IMG/VR virus record: IMGVR_UViG_3300015360_000089
Coordinates: 1-39,860 of that record
Origin: a virus
Length of the DNA: 39,860 bases
Reading direction: 5' to 3' (one strand)
Under the pieces are notes generated by a model, which ran no database searches, was not told where the DNA came from, and saw only the letters and a list, made by a program, of their open reading frames with translations. The position numbers and the translations under genes are program-made. This document shows, one piece after another, positions 1-7,794 of this stretch. Position 1 is the first letter of the stretch. Every line of letters starts with the position of its first letter.

Positions 1-104
1 CTCTAGGGCCGACATGGTTACGAGTCGTCGGCCGTAGCGGATAGCCTTTCCGTCAAGTTCCGCCGCGTTAGCGACGGCCCACATGACCAGGCTCAGGACG
101 ATTC
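1..104 (-). other. Possible -1 frame extension of the tail assembly chaperone
   Basis: Just before the chaperone stop codon, the -1 frame is open and continues to the window edge, reading LSLVMWAVANAAELDGKAIR and beyond. The zero frame stops at the chaperone TGA and the +1 frame stops soon after. Phage tail chaperones are often extended by a -1 slip just upstream of the tape-measure gene. I see no canonical X-XXY-YYZ slippery heptamer, so it could instead be a separate overlapping gene starting at an internal ATG. Confidence 0.5.
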
Positions 105-527
105 GGTAGGGCGGCCAGCCACCTCTGTGATCAGGGCTTCCACCACCTTGTTCAACTCATCCATCTCGATCACGGGCTGGGCCGTGCGGAGGTAATGCTC
201 GACGGCCGCAACATCATCGGAATGGACGGCGGCGTGGAGGAACTGACGGACGGCCCGAAGCTGTTCCCCCTGAGTGGCAGCAGGATCCGAAGCAAGGCCG
301 AGATCAAGCAAGATGATGCCGGGGAGTTGGTTCACCAGGCGGAACTCCTTGTCCCGGATGGTGATGTTGCGGACGGCCTCATCAGCCTCGGCCGTTTCCT
401 CAGCCTTCATCGCCTTGTAGGCGGAAGTGGAGACCGCCTGATCCGGGGCCTCACTCACCTCAACCTCGTTGGGGGCCATGGCGTTGGCGGTGGTCACGAC
501 GACGGGCTGGGAAGAAGTATCACTCAT
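93..527 (-). CDS. Tail assembly chaperone-like protein
   Basis: This 144-residue protein has a low-complexity acidic N-terminal half (about residues 1-55) and a compact C-terminal half with the pattern ITIRDKEFRLVNQLPG followed by helices. That layout and its place downstream of the tail-tube, head-tail and gp10-like genes fit the small tail chaperone (lambda G-like), which loads the tape-measure protein during tail assembly. The tape measure itself would lie beyond position 1. The reading frame may continue by a -1 slip at its 3' end (separate entry). The function is inferred from position and size, since this family is poorly conserved in sequence. Confidence 0.6.
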   Translation of the reverse strand: MSDTSSQPVVVTTANAMAPNEVEVSEAPDQAVSTSAYKAMKAEETAEADEAVRNITIRDKEFRLVNQLPGIILLDLGLASDPAATQGEQLRAVRQFLHAAVHSDDVAAVEHYLRTAQPVIEMDELNKVVEALITEVAGRPTESS

Positions 528-577
528 GGGGCCTATTCTCCATCTTGGAATCGGTTGGTGTCAACTATACCCAATAC

Positions 578-1036
578 TTACCTGTACGGGCGCATGGCCA
601 CCAGGAGAGCTTTCCAGAGGAATGGGTTGGGCTTGTTGCCGGGATGATTGACCGATTGGACGGCCACGATCTTGCCGCCCTTGCCGGGGAAGGTCAATAG
701 TTTCGGCGGCCTAGCCGTGATCTTGTGAGGCTTGGCCCCCTGATGTACGAAAGTGGCGTAGCTGGTAACGGCCCCTACTTGCATCTCCAGGTTGATCCCT
801 GGCCATAGGGTGATGCGGAGGTTGGCCTTGAGGTAGCCGGGAGGGTGATCCTTGCTGAAGCGCGACCTTTCAACAGGGACCGTCTTATGAGCCTCCCGGA
901 GAGTATGGTTGCCGATCTTCTGTATCGTCTGGCCAACGAAGCCATTGGGAGACTTCAGCATGGCTGTGATGGCACCCTGATTCGGGACGAAGGTGACATT
1001 CGAAGCCATCAGGGGGGCGGGGCTCCAACCCAGCAT
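578..1036 (-). CDS. HK97 gp10-like tail/neck component
   Basis: The 152-residue protein has the typical gp10 signature: a conserved YATFVHQGAKPHKI stretch near the middle, then VNHPGNKPNPFLWKAL near the C-terminus. HK97 gp10-type proteins sit at the head-tail junction or tail terminus and are needed for tail completion. Two starts compete. ATG at 1036 has GGAG eight bases upstream. ATG at 1009 overlaps the upstream stop as TGATG and would give MASNVTFVPN. I list the Shine-Dalgarno-supported start. The gene sits between the connector gene (1009-1566) and the tail chaperone, the usual order. Confidence 0.75.
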   Translation of the reverse strand: MLGWSPAPLMASNVTFVPNQGAITAMLKSPNGFVGQTIQKIGNHTLREAHKTVPVERSRFSKDHPPGYLKANLRITLWPGINLEMQVGAVTSYATFVHQGAKPHKITARPPKLLTFPGKGGKIVAVQSVNHPGNKPNPFLWKALLVAMRPYR

Positions 1037-1566
1037 TCATCAAGCTCCACTGTGTAGGTGAAGTCCCATCCAGCGCAGCCGCCATGAGGTCCATAGGGGG
1101 TGATGTCGCCATAGGCCACCTCTTGGCAGTCCTGGTCGCTAGGGAAGATCAGCCCATTGCAGGCCGCTGACGTGAAACAGCACCGGAACACCTGAACATC
1201 GATCAAGAGGTTCTCGGCCGCGGCCTGCATCACTGAGGCGGCAGGGAAAGGGTTGAAGGCGTCATCGATCAGCGTGGGGAAACAGGGGCGCACCAGGCGA
1301 ATGTTGATATCGGCCACGCCACCCACGTCGCCACATCGAGCCCAGACCTTCTCGCCGGTCACGTAGGCAGCGTTTTGGAATCCGATTCGAGGACGGATTC
1401 TGTCTAGCCAGATGGCCAAGAAGTCACAGCAATCATCAGGCGGGGTGTTGTGGCTGATGTAGCAGTCCTTCGGAACGCCATTGGGCGTCTCGGCCAAGCA
1501 GGCGCACCCCACGTCCAGCATGGTCTGGAGGAGATCGTTGATAGAGCCTGGATTCAGGACAGACAT
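1009..1566 (-). CDS. Putative head-tail connector/stopper protein
   Basis: This is a 185-residue protein with many cysteines, including CACLAET, DDCCDF and FRCCFTSAAC. It sits directly downstream of the head-tail adaptor and upstream of the gp10-like gene, the slot usually held by a head-tail stopper or neck protein. I recognise no diagnostic domain by eye, so the role is positional. Its stop overlaps the next start, which suggests coupled translation. The cysteine richness is shared with the neighbouring virion genes. Confidence 0.5.
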   Translation of the reverse strand: MSVLNPGSINDLLQTMLDVGCACLAETPNGVPKDCYISHNTPPDDCCDFLAIWLDRIRPRIGFQNAAYVTGEKVWARCGDVGGVADINIRLVRPCFPTLIDDAFNPFPAASVMQAAAENLLIDVQVFRCCFTSAACNGLIFPSDQDCQEVAYGDITPYGPHGGCAGWDFTYTVELDECWVGAPPP

Positions 1567-1568
1567 GG

Positions 1569-3425
1569 TTACCCCGAGAAGGTCGTGTTGCCGGACCTTT
1601 TATCCGGGCGATGGACCCGTGACCGGCGCTTCAGCTTAGAGGGGTTCACGCTGTTGAGCCAGATGTCCACTTCGTAGATTCCCGTTTCACCCTTAGCGAT
1701 GAACTCTAGGGGATCGGCAAAGCTCATGGTCACGTCTTGGCGGGTGATCTGCTTCAACCGCTGGGGGAGACAGTTGTCGGCGCCGCATCGGTTCTTGGCA
1801 ATCTCGCAGGCGAAGATGGAGGCCGCCATGCGCCCTTCTAGGGGGACCGGCTTGCCATAGTCATAGGTGATGGTCCAGGTCCCTGGATCCCCCGGCTCAC
1901 CCGTAAGGTCATTGGTACATGGCCAGCCCTGGCCATCGACGCGGCATACGCGGCGGTAGGCCTCAATCTTGTAGGCAGTGGCAGGAAGAAGGACTCCATC
2001 AACCCAGATGGCCACGATGTCATTGACGGTGGCAGGGAGATCGATACAGGGGAGGTGGCACTTCTTAGAGCATCGACCGATGTTGACGAACCCGGTCCCG
2101 AAGCCGTTGGCCACGGGGTAGGCCGGGTAGTTGTTGAAGGCCCACCACCAATCTGAGCCCACGAGGGAATCCCACAGGCCAGAGCAGCACCCACAGTTGT
2201 CCCCGCGACAGTTGTGAACGGCGAACCCGTTGGCCAAGAAGGAATGGTCTTCTTCGACCTCGATATCATAGACGGGGACAGAAAGCCCCGACGCTTCCAT
2301 CTTCTTGACGCGTGACCAGACGTGTTCATTGTCGGTCCACGTGTACTTGGTCTCTCCTTCAAACCATCCAACCGTGAATGACGGCTTGACGCTTACGGAG
2401 CGGCCCTGGATTTCACCCTTAGGCGCCTTGCATCTCGACAAGGTAGATGAGAAGCCAAGACTTGTCACGAGAACCCTGAGGCTAATCGCCATTCGTTCAC
2501 TGACTGTAGAGATTCTGGATTCGACACGCTTGCCTTGATATCGTTCACAACCATCAGCGGAAAGATAGCCAGCGAGGAAGGAACGACGCACATCTTCTGG
2601 CGCCCCAAACATCCACCCAGGGATGTCCTTCTCGGACGCTCCTGAACCAAAGTTCAACGTCAGCCACTCTCGTAGTGGTCCGTCCTGGGTATGGAATCGA
2701 ACGGTAGTCTTCTGCTCGCGCTCCTTCCATCTCATGTCTGTTGTAGCAAGGGCCGAGGCCAGTTCATCTCGTTCGTGCTTTCCACAACGGATGAAGACAG
2801 AGTTGGCGTTGTGGTTTGGGTTATCAAGGTCTCCCTGAACCCAGCCATCGCCAAGCCAGCGACCCACCATCCACCAGAAAGACTGGTCGTCTGGGTCCGT
2901 CCCCAAAGGTACTCGCAGTTCGGCTGTTTCAATGGAGCGAGGGGTGGCCCAGGCGTTTCCGACCATAGACCTGGCCTCAGCCCATTCTGGCTGGCCTAGC
3001 TTTACCTCGCGCTCTGACCAATTGAACGGCTTGATCTCACGTGACCAGAACCTATGGTCGGCAGTCGAGCTAACTGAGCCACCTTGACCCGACAGCTTGA
3101 ACGTCTCCTCAATACCCGTTTGGCCAGATCGTGTGACCTTACGCCAACGCCCGCGATGAGTTAGAACTACGTCTCCTGGTTCGATATCTTCGATTGGCCG
3201 CTGGCCGCCGATTGTCGTGACCATTGTTCCTGCTGGGAAGCATGGCCAAATGGTCCGCTCACACTCACCGGGGAATTGACGGCCAGAGAGGCGATAGAGG
3301 ATGGCTGAAGCAAACTGAATGGCCACGGTCAGGTCATAGGCTGGATCCAGGCCGTTACAGCAGAGACGAACCTCCTCGGGGGTCGTCCAGGGCTCGCAAG
3401 GGATTTCGACGGGGGGAGCAGCCAT
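1569..3425 (-). CDS. Head-to-tail adaptor interrupted by an intein
   Basis: The 618-residue precursor consists of a 61-residue N-extein, a 344-residue intein (62-405) and a 213-residue C-extein. The joined exteins read ...ERTIWP|CRGDNCGCC..., resembling the actinophage head-to-tail adaptor pattern in which an RLxGRQF helix is followed by a conserved PCR segment. The mature protein (about 274 residues) would cap the portal and join head to tail. It is rich in cysteine. It lies downstream of the tail-tube and HNH genes and upstream of the connector gene. The Shine-Dalgarno signal before the ATG is weak. Confidence 0.8.
   Translation of the reverse strand: MAAPPVEIPCEPWTTPEEVRLCCNGLDPAYDLTVAIQFASAILYRLSGRQFPGECERTIWPCFPAGTMVTTIGGQRPIEDIEPGDVVLTHRGRWRKVTRSGQTGIEETFKLSGQGGSVSSTADHRFWSREIKPFNWSEREVKLGQPEWAEARSMVGNAWATPRSIETAELRVPLGTDPDDQSFWWMVGRWLGDGWVQGDLDNPNHNANSVFIRCGKHERDELASALATTDMRWKEREQKTTVRFHTQDGPLREWLTLNFGSGASEKDIPGWMFGAPEDVRRSFLAGYLSADGCERYQGKRVESRISTVSERMAISLRVLVTSLGFSSTLSRCKAPKGEIQGRSVSVKPSFTVGWFEGETKYTWTDNEHVWSRVKKMEASGLSVPVYDIEVEEDHSFLANGFAVHNCRGDNCGCCSGLWDSLVGSDWWWAFNNYPAYPVANGFGTGFVNIGRCSKKCHLPCIDLPATVNDIVAIWVDGVLLPATAYKIEAYRRVCRVDGQGWPCTNDLTGEPGDPGTWTITYDYGKPVPLEGRMAASIFACEIAKNRCGADNCLPQRLKQITRQDVTMSFADPLEFIAKGETGIYEVDIWLNSVNPSKLKRRSRVHRPDKRSGNTTFSG
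2211..3242 (-). other. Intein with LAGLIDADG-type homing endonuclease (in head-tail adaptor)
   Basis: The intein begins at Cys62 with CFPAGTMV (block A) and has the block B pattern SSTADHRFW. It ends in YDIEVEEDHSFLANGF then AVHN (blocks F and G), followed by Cys+1 of the extein. Between these lie two endonuclease motifs, VGRWLGDGW and FLAGYLSADG, in the positions of LAGLIDADG helices, so it is probably an active or recent homing element. Splicing would join WP to CRGD in a cysteine-rich, conserved part of the adaptor. Confidence 0.88.
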
Positions 3426-3591
3426 ACCCTAAAGACTACTCCTGAATCTGGCTCGCTAGAGTTTTGCCCTAAGGGCCAGGAGAGCCCCCCAGGAGACCGC
3501 TGGCGGCCCTAGAGCCCCCAAAACGCACAGAGGACACCTCTTTGGCAGGGGTACCCCTCTGTGGTCAGAGAGCTTCGTGTTCCTGGTCGCC

Positions 3592-4107
3592 CTATCCAGC
3601 GACAGGGAGCCATTCCTCCCAGGCTGGCTCCAGGTCCCCGATCAGCAACATGAGCCGACGGGTCCCTTCCGGGCGCGTCGGGACAAGGCGGAGCTTCCAG
3701 CCGATCTCGTCCAGCAAGCGGTCGTCCTTGGTTTGGTTGCAGGGGTAGCAGCAGGCCACGACGTTCTCCCAGGAGTGGAGACCCCCCCGAGAACGAGGGA
3801 CGATGTGGTCCATGGTGGAGGCAGCCTTGCCGCAGTAGGCGCAGAGCCCGCCGTCCCGCTTGAGCACTGTCCGTCGAGACAGGTAGGCCTTGCGGAAGTG
3901 GGGGATGTTGACGTACCGCACCAGCCGGATGACAGAGGGCATCGGCATCTCTCGGGTGGCCGAGTGGACCACCCGGTCCTCGTAGGACGAAACGACCTCA
4001 GCCTTTTCCAGCAACACCAGAACCACGGCGCGCTTGAAGGAGACCACGCAAATGGGCTCGTAGGAGGCGTTAAGGAGGAGCACCGAAGTTTCCATAGAGG
4101 GGATCAT
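3592..4107 (-). CDS. HNH endonuclease
   Basis: This 171-residue protein opens with the VLLLNASYEPICVV block typical of a common actinobacterial and phage HNH family. It then carries the nuclease core CAYCGK (Cys89, Cys92), DHIVPRSRGG (His101) and CCYPCN (Cys120, Cys123). HNH enzymes of this group nick or cut DNA; in phages they act as free-standing homing enzymes or helpers of packaging. ATG at 4107 is preceded by AGGTGG seven bases upstream. It sits between the tail-tube gene and the adaptor, separated from the former by a terminator, and looks like an insertion in the virion operon. Confidence 0.85.
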   Translation of the reverse strand: MIPSMETSVLLLNASYEPICVVSFKRAVVLVLLEKAEVVSSYEDRVVHSATREMPMPSVIRLVRYVNIPHFRKAYLSRRTVLKRDGGLCAYCGKAASTMDHIVPRSRGGLHSWENVVACCYPCNQTKDDRLLDEIGWKLRLVPTRPEGTRRLMLLIGDLEPAWEEWLPVAG

Positions 4108-4143
4108 ATATCAACCACCTGACAGTGTGAACAGATAACGCGA

Positions 4144-4167
4144 AAGACCCCCCTAGCGGGGGGCCTT
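4144..4167 (-). terminator. Hairpin terminator after the major tail gene
   Basis: On the minus strand a 10-bp stem, rich in C then G with a GCTA loop and one G-U pair, ends in TCTTTC. It lies between the tail-tube stop and the HNH gene. The T-run is short, so it may be leaky. Confidence 0.6.
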
Positions 4168-4197
4168 CCACATTGGTCTTGCTGGTCGCGAGTTGGC

Positions 4198-5004
4198 TCA
4201 GGTGCCCGCCGTGACCGGGACGTAGCCGCAGTCATCGATGGGGCTGGGCAGAGCGGCAACGCACTTCCAGGCCAGAGGGCCGCCCGTCTGGATGGCCGTC
4301 TGATCCGAGAGGGACCAAATGTCAGCCGTGACGCCAGGAGGAAGGAGGGGGTTGGGGTTGCCAGGGGCAATCCCGGTGGGGACGGCCAGAGGATTGCCGC
4401 CAGCAGGGACGTAGGCCGGGAAGGTCCCGTCCGGGTAGCTGGGGAACCACAGAGGGTTGTTCTCGGCGTAGCCCTTGAGGGTGACCTCAAGCGCATCCAT
4501 CGTGAAGTTGAAGTTGCCGGAAATCTCCCAATTGATCGTGCGGGGCAGGACCCACTGCACGTAGAGGTTCTCGACGGTTCCAGCGACGTTGCAGACGCCC
4601 TTGTCGGCGTTCTTGCTCCAGACCTCAAGGGCCTTGGAGTTCTCGCAGGGACCCGACTTCGAGTCACGCAAGACCATGCCGTTGAAACCACCGGCGCCGT
4701 CGCTGAGCAGCGTGGCGCCAATGAGCATCTCGATGACGGGGAGCGGGATGCCACAGAGCTTCAACTCAACGTCGAAGCCCTTCAGGCGGTCGCAGTCCTT
4801 GTCGCGGATGCAGATGTCACCACAGGCGTTCTTCGTGGTGATGTCGTTGCCGCCTTCGATGTCAGGCGAGAGGTTCAGTTCCATGAACCCATTCGACTGA
4901 ATGCGGCTGTTGGGGACCAAGGGATCCAGCGCTACGTCACACTCGTTTTGACGAGTGATCCGCATGGCGCAGGCCTTGATGGACTTGGGGCAGCAAATTG
5001 CCAT
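4198..5004 (-). CDS. Major tail (tube) protein
   Basis: This 268-residue protein begins MAICCPKSIKACAMRITRQN and has the layout of an actinophage major tail subunit: central beta-strand segments such as GFDVELKLCGI, and NWEISGNFNFTMDALEVTLK near the C-terminal half. Tail-tube proteins polymerise around the tape measure. The start is ATG 5004, because the upstream codons of the longer frame are the Shine-Dalgarno AGGAGGG nine bases before it. About a dozen cysteines are spread along the chain, which is unusual for a tube protein. It is followed by a terminator. Confidence 0.75.
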   Translation of the reverse strand: MAICCPKSIKACAMRITRQNECDVALDPLVPNSRIQSNGFMELNLSPDIEGGNDITTKNACGDICIRDKDCDRLKGFDVELKLCGIPLPVIEMLIGATLLSDGAGGFNGMVLRDSKSGPCENSKALEVWSKNADKGVCNVAGTVENLYVQWVLPRTINWEISGNFNFTMDALEVTLKGYAENNPLWFPSYPDGTFPAYVPAGGNPLAVPTGIAPGNPNPLLPPGVTADIWSLSDQTAIQTGGPLAWKCVAALPSPIDDCGYVPVTAGT

Positions 5005-5070
5005 GTCGTTCAGCCCTCCTAAGAGCTTGACCAATTAAGGCCATTGTAGATGGCGGTGGTTCCTAAAGGG

Positions 5071-5367
5071 TCAATCCCCTAGTCGGAGTCTGGCAAGAAG
5101 GGTCTTGCGCTCCTTGCCCTTCTTTTCTTTCCAGATCGCTTCTTCACGGCGATCCGAGTCATCTCCGACCCAGGCGACGATTTCATCGATGGTCATGGTG
5201 CTGACATCGAGGATTTCTTCGCTTGACTCTGGCTCGGGGGTAACTTCAATGGCGGGCTCCGAAACCACTTCAGGTTCGGGCACCGCAGCGACAGGGGTGG
5301 GAGCCTCAATGGGGCCACGGTTCACAGCCGGGTAGCGGCTATGTCGTCCACTCGTAAGCTTGATCAT
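5071..5367 (-). CDS. Small Pro/Glu-rich phage protein
   Basis: The 98-residue product has an N-terminal basic patch, a long proline- and glutamate-rich linker (about residues 20-55), and a charged C-terminus with DEIVAWVGDDSDRREEA. That C-terminal pattern is frequent in small actinophage proteins next to head and tail genes, but its role is unknown to me. ATG 5367 overlaps the upstream stop as ATGA and has GGGAG eight bases before it, so translation is coupled to the preceding gene. Confidence 0.65.
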   Translation of the reverse strand: MIKLTSGRHSRYPAVNRGPIEAPTPVAAVPEPEVVSEPAIEVTPEPESSEEILDVSTMTIDEIVAWVGDDSDRREEAIWKEKKGKERKTLLARLRLGD

Positions 5368-5639
5368 CCGGTCAACTCCCACGCATCAGGGTTTCGCAAT
5401 CTTAGGGAGTCCAAGAGGATGCCCGTGGGATCGTCGCGTCTGACCTCAACAATAGCCGATCCAGCGGCAACCACGAGATCTACGCCGTAATTCGTATTGC
5501 CATCGAGAGTTATGCCCACCTCTTGGGCTACTCCGGTAATCCAGAAGGTCTCGCGGTGTGCCGTCCTATTGGCCAATTCGATCGACACCTTGGCCGAGGA
5601 TTCCGTCGGGCGAATAGAAGCCTCAATTAGTCCGCTCAT
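5364..5639 (-). CDS. Hypothetical virion-region protein (91 aa)
   Basis: I do not recognise this 91-residue protein. It looks all-beta, with segments such as AKVSIELAN and YGVDLVVAAGSAIVEVRRD. It lies in a chain of overlapping genes between a repeat-rich structural gene and the tail-tube gene. Its end overlaps the next start by four bases. A minor structural or assembly role is possible from position only. Confidence 0.6.
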   Translation of the reverse strand: MSGLIEASIRPTESSAKVSIELANRTAHRETFWITGVAQEVGITLDGNTNYGVDLVVAAGSAIVEVRRDDPTGILLDSLRLRNPDAWELTG

Positions 5640-5947
5640 GGGCCGGGAGGTGGCGTGAAGATTAGGGCCTGCACTTCGGGTGGGACGCTGAAGCGACCAG
5701 AAAGAAGTGAAAGGTATAGGAACCCCTGCATGACCGGCTGGCGCTGATCGTTGGCGTCGTCAAGGGTGAGAACGACAATCCCATCGGAAAACCAATCAGC
5801 CACCCCCCCTGTGATGGCGGGTTCATTGGCGTGGTCCGTGATGAAGGAAGTGATGTCGCTCTCGTCGCCATGATCAAGGGAGGCCACGATTTGAGTTATG
5901 GCGAGGGTGCCATCACCTCGGGCACGCAACTTGAAGCTGGACTCCAT
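5636..5947 (-). CDS. Hypothetical virion-region protein (103 aa)
   Basis: This 103-residue protein is acidic in its N-terminal half (DHGDESDITSFITDHANEPA) with a beta-type C-terminal half ending TPPPGP. I recognise no family. Its stop overlaps the following start and its own start touches the upstream stop, so it belongs to one tightly packed translation unit with its neighbours. Confidence 0.6.
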   Translation of the reverse strand: MESSFKLRARGDGTLAITQIVASLDHGDESDITSFITDHANEPAITGGVADWFSDGIVVLTLDDANDQRQPVMQGFLYLSLLSGRFSVPPEVQALIFTPPPGP

Positions 5948-6336
5948 CAGAATTCCTCCACTATCAGAAGATCGTTGTTCCCAGCCTTCGTCTCTACAAC
6001 AAGTGTGCCGGGGTAATCAAAGATGTAGGGAGCACCTCCAGGGGATGCTGATACCGAGATGTCATTGATAGTGGGGCGACCTTGTCGATTCCCGCCGACG
6101 GGAGCAACGATCGTCAGAGTCACCCGCCGTGTGTTCGGATCGGTTATGTATCTGGCGCCGTTGCCATGCAGGGCGGTAATGACAGGCTGGGGGGCGGCGG
6201 GAGCGGCGTCCAGGATCGCGGCCGCATGGGCCGAGTAATCGATTTCAGTGCATTCCACGAAACCATCCGGGACGAGATCCACATTATCGGCCGTGATGGC
6301 GAGGCTGGCGGGCTCAGCAAACCAGAACTTGGTCAT
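5947..6336 (-). CDS. Hypothetical virion-region protein (129 aa)
   Basis: This is a 129-residue protein with no family I can name. It ends with TKAGNNDLLIVEEF, close to the end of the upstream gene product (TNLISDDLTVVEEL). The shared tail motif suggests that both C-termini dock to the same partner or descend from one module. It is translationally coupled to its neighbours by short overlaps. Confidence 0.6.
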   Translation of the reverse strand: MTKFWFAEPASLAITADNVDLVPDGFVECTEIDYSAHAAAILDAAPAAPQPVITALHGNGARYITDPNTRRVTLTIVAPVGGNRQGRPTINDISVSASPGGAPYIFDYPGTLVVETKAGNNDLLIVEEF

Positions 6337-7601
6337 AGTTCCTCCACGACCGTCAGGTCATCTGAAATGAGGTTCGTTCGGATCGTGAACGATGGAAGCG
6401 TCCCCCCTGTGGCCAGATCCCCAAGGGTGATCGCCGCCCCACCTTGGCTGGACTGCTGAAACAGGGTCACGCCGTTGAGGGTAGGCCGTGTAGCCACCGT
6501 TGCCGAGTTGTTCTCCCAGAGGATCGTGACACGACGGGCGAGCGCCGAAGTGATCCGTTGGGCCGTGGCGACCGGGAACGCTCCAGACACGCGGGTAACG
6601 ATGATCGAGGCGGTGTTCGTCCCGACTCCACCCGGAATGGATGAACAACGCGAAACCACCCCTACAGGAACGTAAGCGGTGGTTCCATCGACCGTTGTGT
6701 CGGTGATGGTTACGACCCCAGCATTGTTGACGGTGTAACTCCGCAAGAACGAGGTAACGTTATCGCAGAGGATCTGGCTGAAGATATCGCGTCGGTTGGT
6801 GACTGAGGTGGGACATACCCCGACGGCCCCGATCGGGACGTAGGGGGCGCCTCCCAAGGTGGAATCCGCCACCGAGACGTTCCCCGCCAGGTCTGTGCGG
6901 TAGCGCCGCTGGAAGGTGGTGACGGTATCGCATAGGATGACGTATTCGTCATCGAACTGATTCTCCAGTTTGACTATTCCCTCAATGTCGATGGGGTTGC
7001 CGCTGGGGTTGGTCACCTCAATGGGCTGGCCGTCGATCGTTACGGAGCAGCGGATGACCGGCCCAAACACCACGTAGGGGATGCCGTCTAGGTCCGTATC
7101 CCTAACGGGGATGGTTCCGCTGGGCGAATAGGTGTAGAACCGGACGAAAGGGACATTGGCGGCCCCCGAATCGCAGAGCACCTCCACTGCCAACCGATCC
7201 TCGGGGCAGCGCGTTATGATCCCCATGGGGATGTAGGGCAGTCCATCGACGCCGATCAGGGTGATGCCAATGACGGCGCCAGAGGCGTCCCGTCCAATCT
7301 GAACTAGGGCAATGCCCGCCACTGATCCATCGGGAAGGATGTCGCAGAGCCAACCCGAAAGGGCGAAGCCAAGGTTGTCGCCAGCATTGCACGCCCCCGT
7401 TCCTGGGGGTGGGCTACCGGCAGTGAAGGTACCGGAGGTGAGATCAATCCAACCATCCTCAGTGGTGACGCCATTACAGTTGCGAGTAACCACCACAGCG
7501 ATGGGGGTGGTGTCGGACAGGCAAAGCCCCACCGTTGCCACAGAAGTGGTCAACTCGGGGTAATCCGTGCAATCTACATTTAGGATGGGAGCGCCTGCCA
7601 T
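6333..7601 (-). CDS. Repeat-containing phage structural protein
   Basis: The 422-residue protein contains four imperfect tandem units of roughly 50-60 residues. Each carries LCD at its start, a beta hairpin, and a closing pattern like G-x-PYVPxGxVxxC; examples are GAPYVPIGAVGVCP, TAYVPVGVVSRC and GLPYIPMGIITRC. Such cysteine-closed beta repeats occur in minor virion or decoration proteins of actinophages. The C-terminal 90 residues are a different beta domain ending in DDLTVVEEL. The location between capsid and tail genes supports a surface or connector role, but the exact function is not known to me. Confidence 0.65.
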   Translation of the reverse strand: MAGAPILNVDCTDYPELTTSVATVGLCLSDTTPIAVVVTRNCNGVTTEDGWIDLTSGTFTAGSPPPGTGACNAGDNLGFALSGWLCDILPDGSVAGIALVQIGRDASGAVIGITLIGVDGLPYIPMGIITRCPEDRLAVEVLCDSGAANVPFVRFYTYSPSGTIPVRDTDLDGIPYVVFGPVIRCSVTIDGQPIEVTNPSGNPIDIEGIVKLENQFDDEYVILCDTVTTFQRRYRTDLAGNVSVADSTLGGAPYVPIGAVGVCPTSVTNRRDIFSQILCDNVTSFLRSYTVNNAGVVTITDTTVDGTTAYVPVGVVSRCSSIPGGVGTNTASIIVTRVSGAFPVATAQRITSALARRVTILWENNSATVATRPTLNGVTLFQQSSQGGAAITLGDLATGGTLPSFTIRTNLISDDLTVVEEL

Positions 7602-7705
7602 AGTCTCTATCTTATAACAAGTCGAGGGCTGTCACCGTGTCTGGGCGGGCAGAATGAGCAGCCTGAAGGGCCAGCATGGCATCCAGGAACTCCCAACCAA
7701 CATAG

Positions 7706-7780
7706 TCACTCCAGGATGGAGACGGCCGCTCCTTCAGGATTGGAGATGCACTCTGGGATGGGGGCTCTCTGATGACTCAT
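7706..7780 (-). CDS. Short ORF, possible front part of a frameshifted small gene
   Basis: ATG 7780 has a perfect AGGAGG seven bases upstream and encodes only 24 residues (MSHQRAPIPECISNPEG...). The +1 frame is open from 7776 down to a TAA at 7612 with a protein-like end (SDYVGWEFLDAMLALQAA) but has no start codon of its own. A real small protein may be made by a +1 shift around codons 15-20, or the frame may be broken. Confidence 0.35.
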   Translation of the reverse strand: MSHQRAPIPECISNPEGAAVSILE

Positions 7781-7794
7781 GGTTTCCCCTCCTG

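Noticed and set aside
3426-3591. Search for a gene in the gap between the adaptor start and the HNH stop
   Set aside because: No frame with a start signal was found on either strand. Only G/C-rich partial hairpins are visible.
3577-4122. A 181-codon plus-strand frame opposite the HNH gene
   Set aside because: It is the antisense of a gene with clear HNH motifs, and the product has shadow-type composition.
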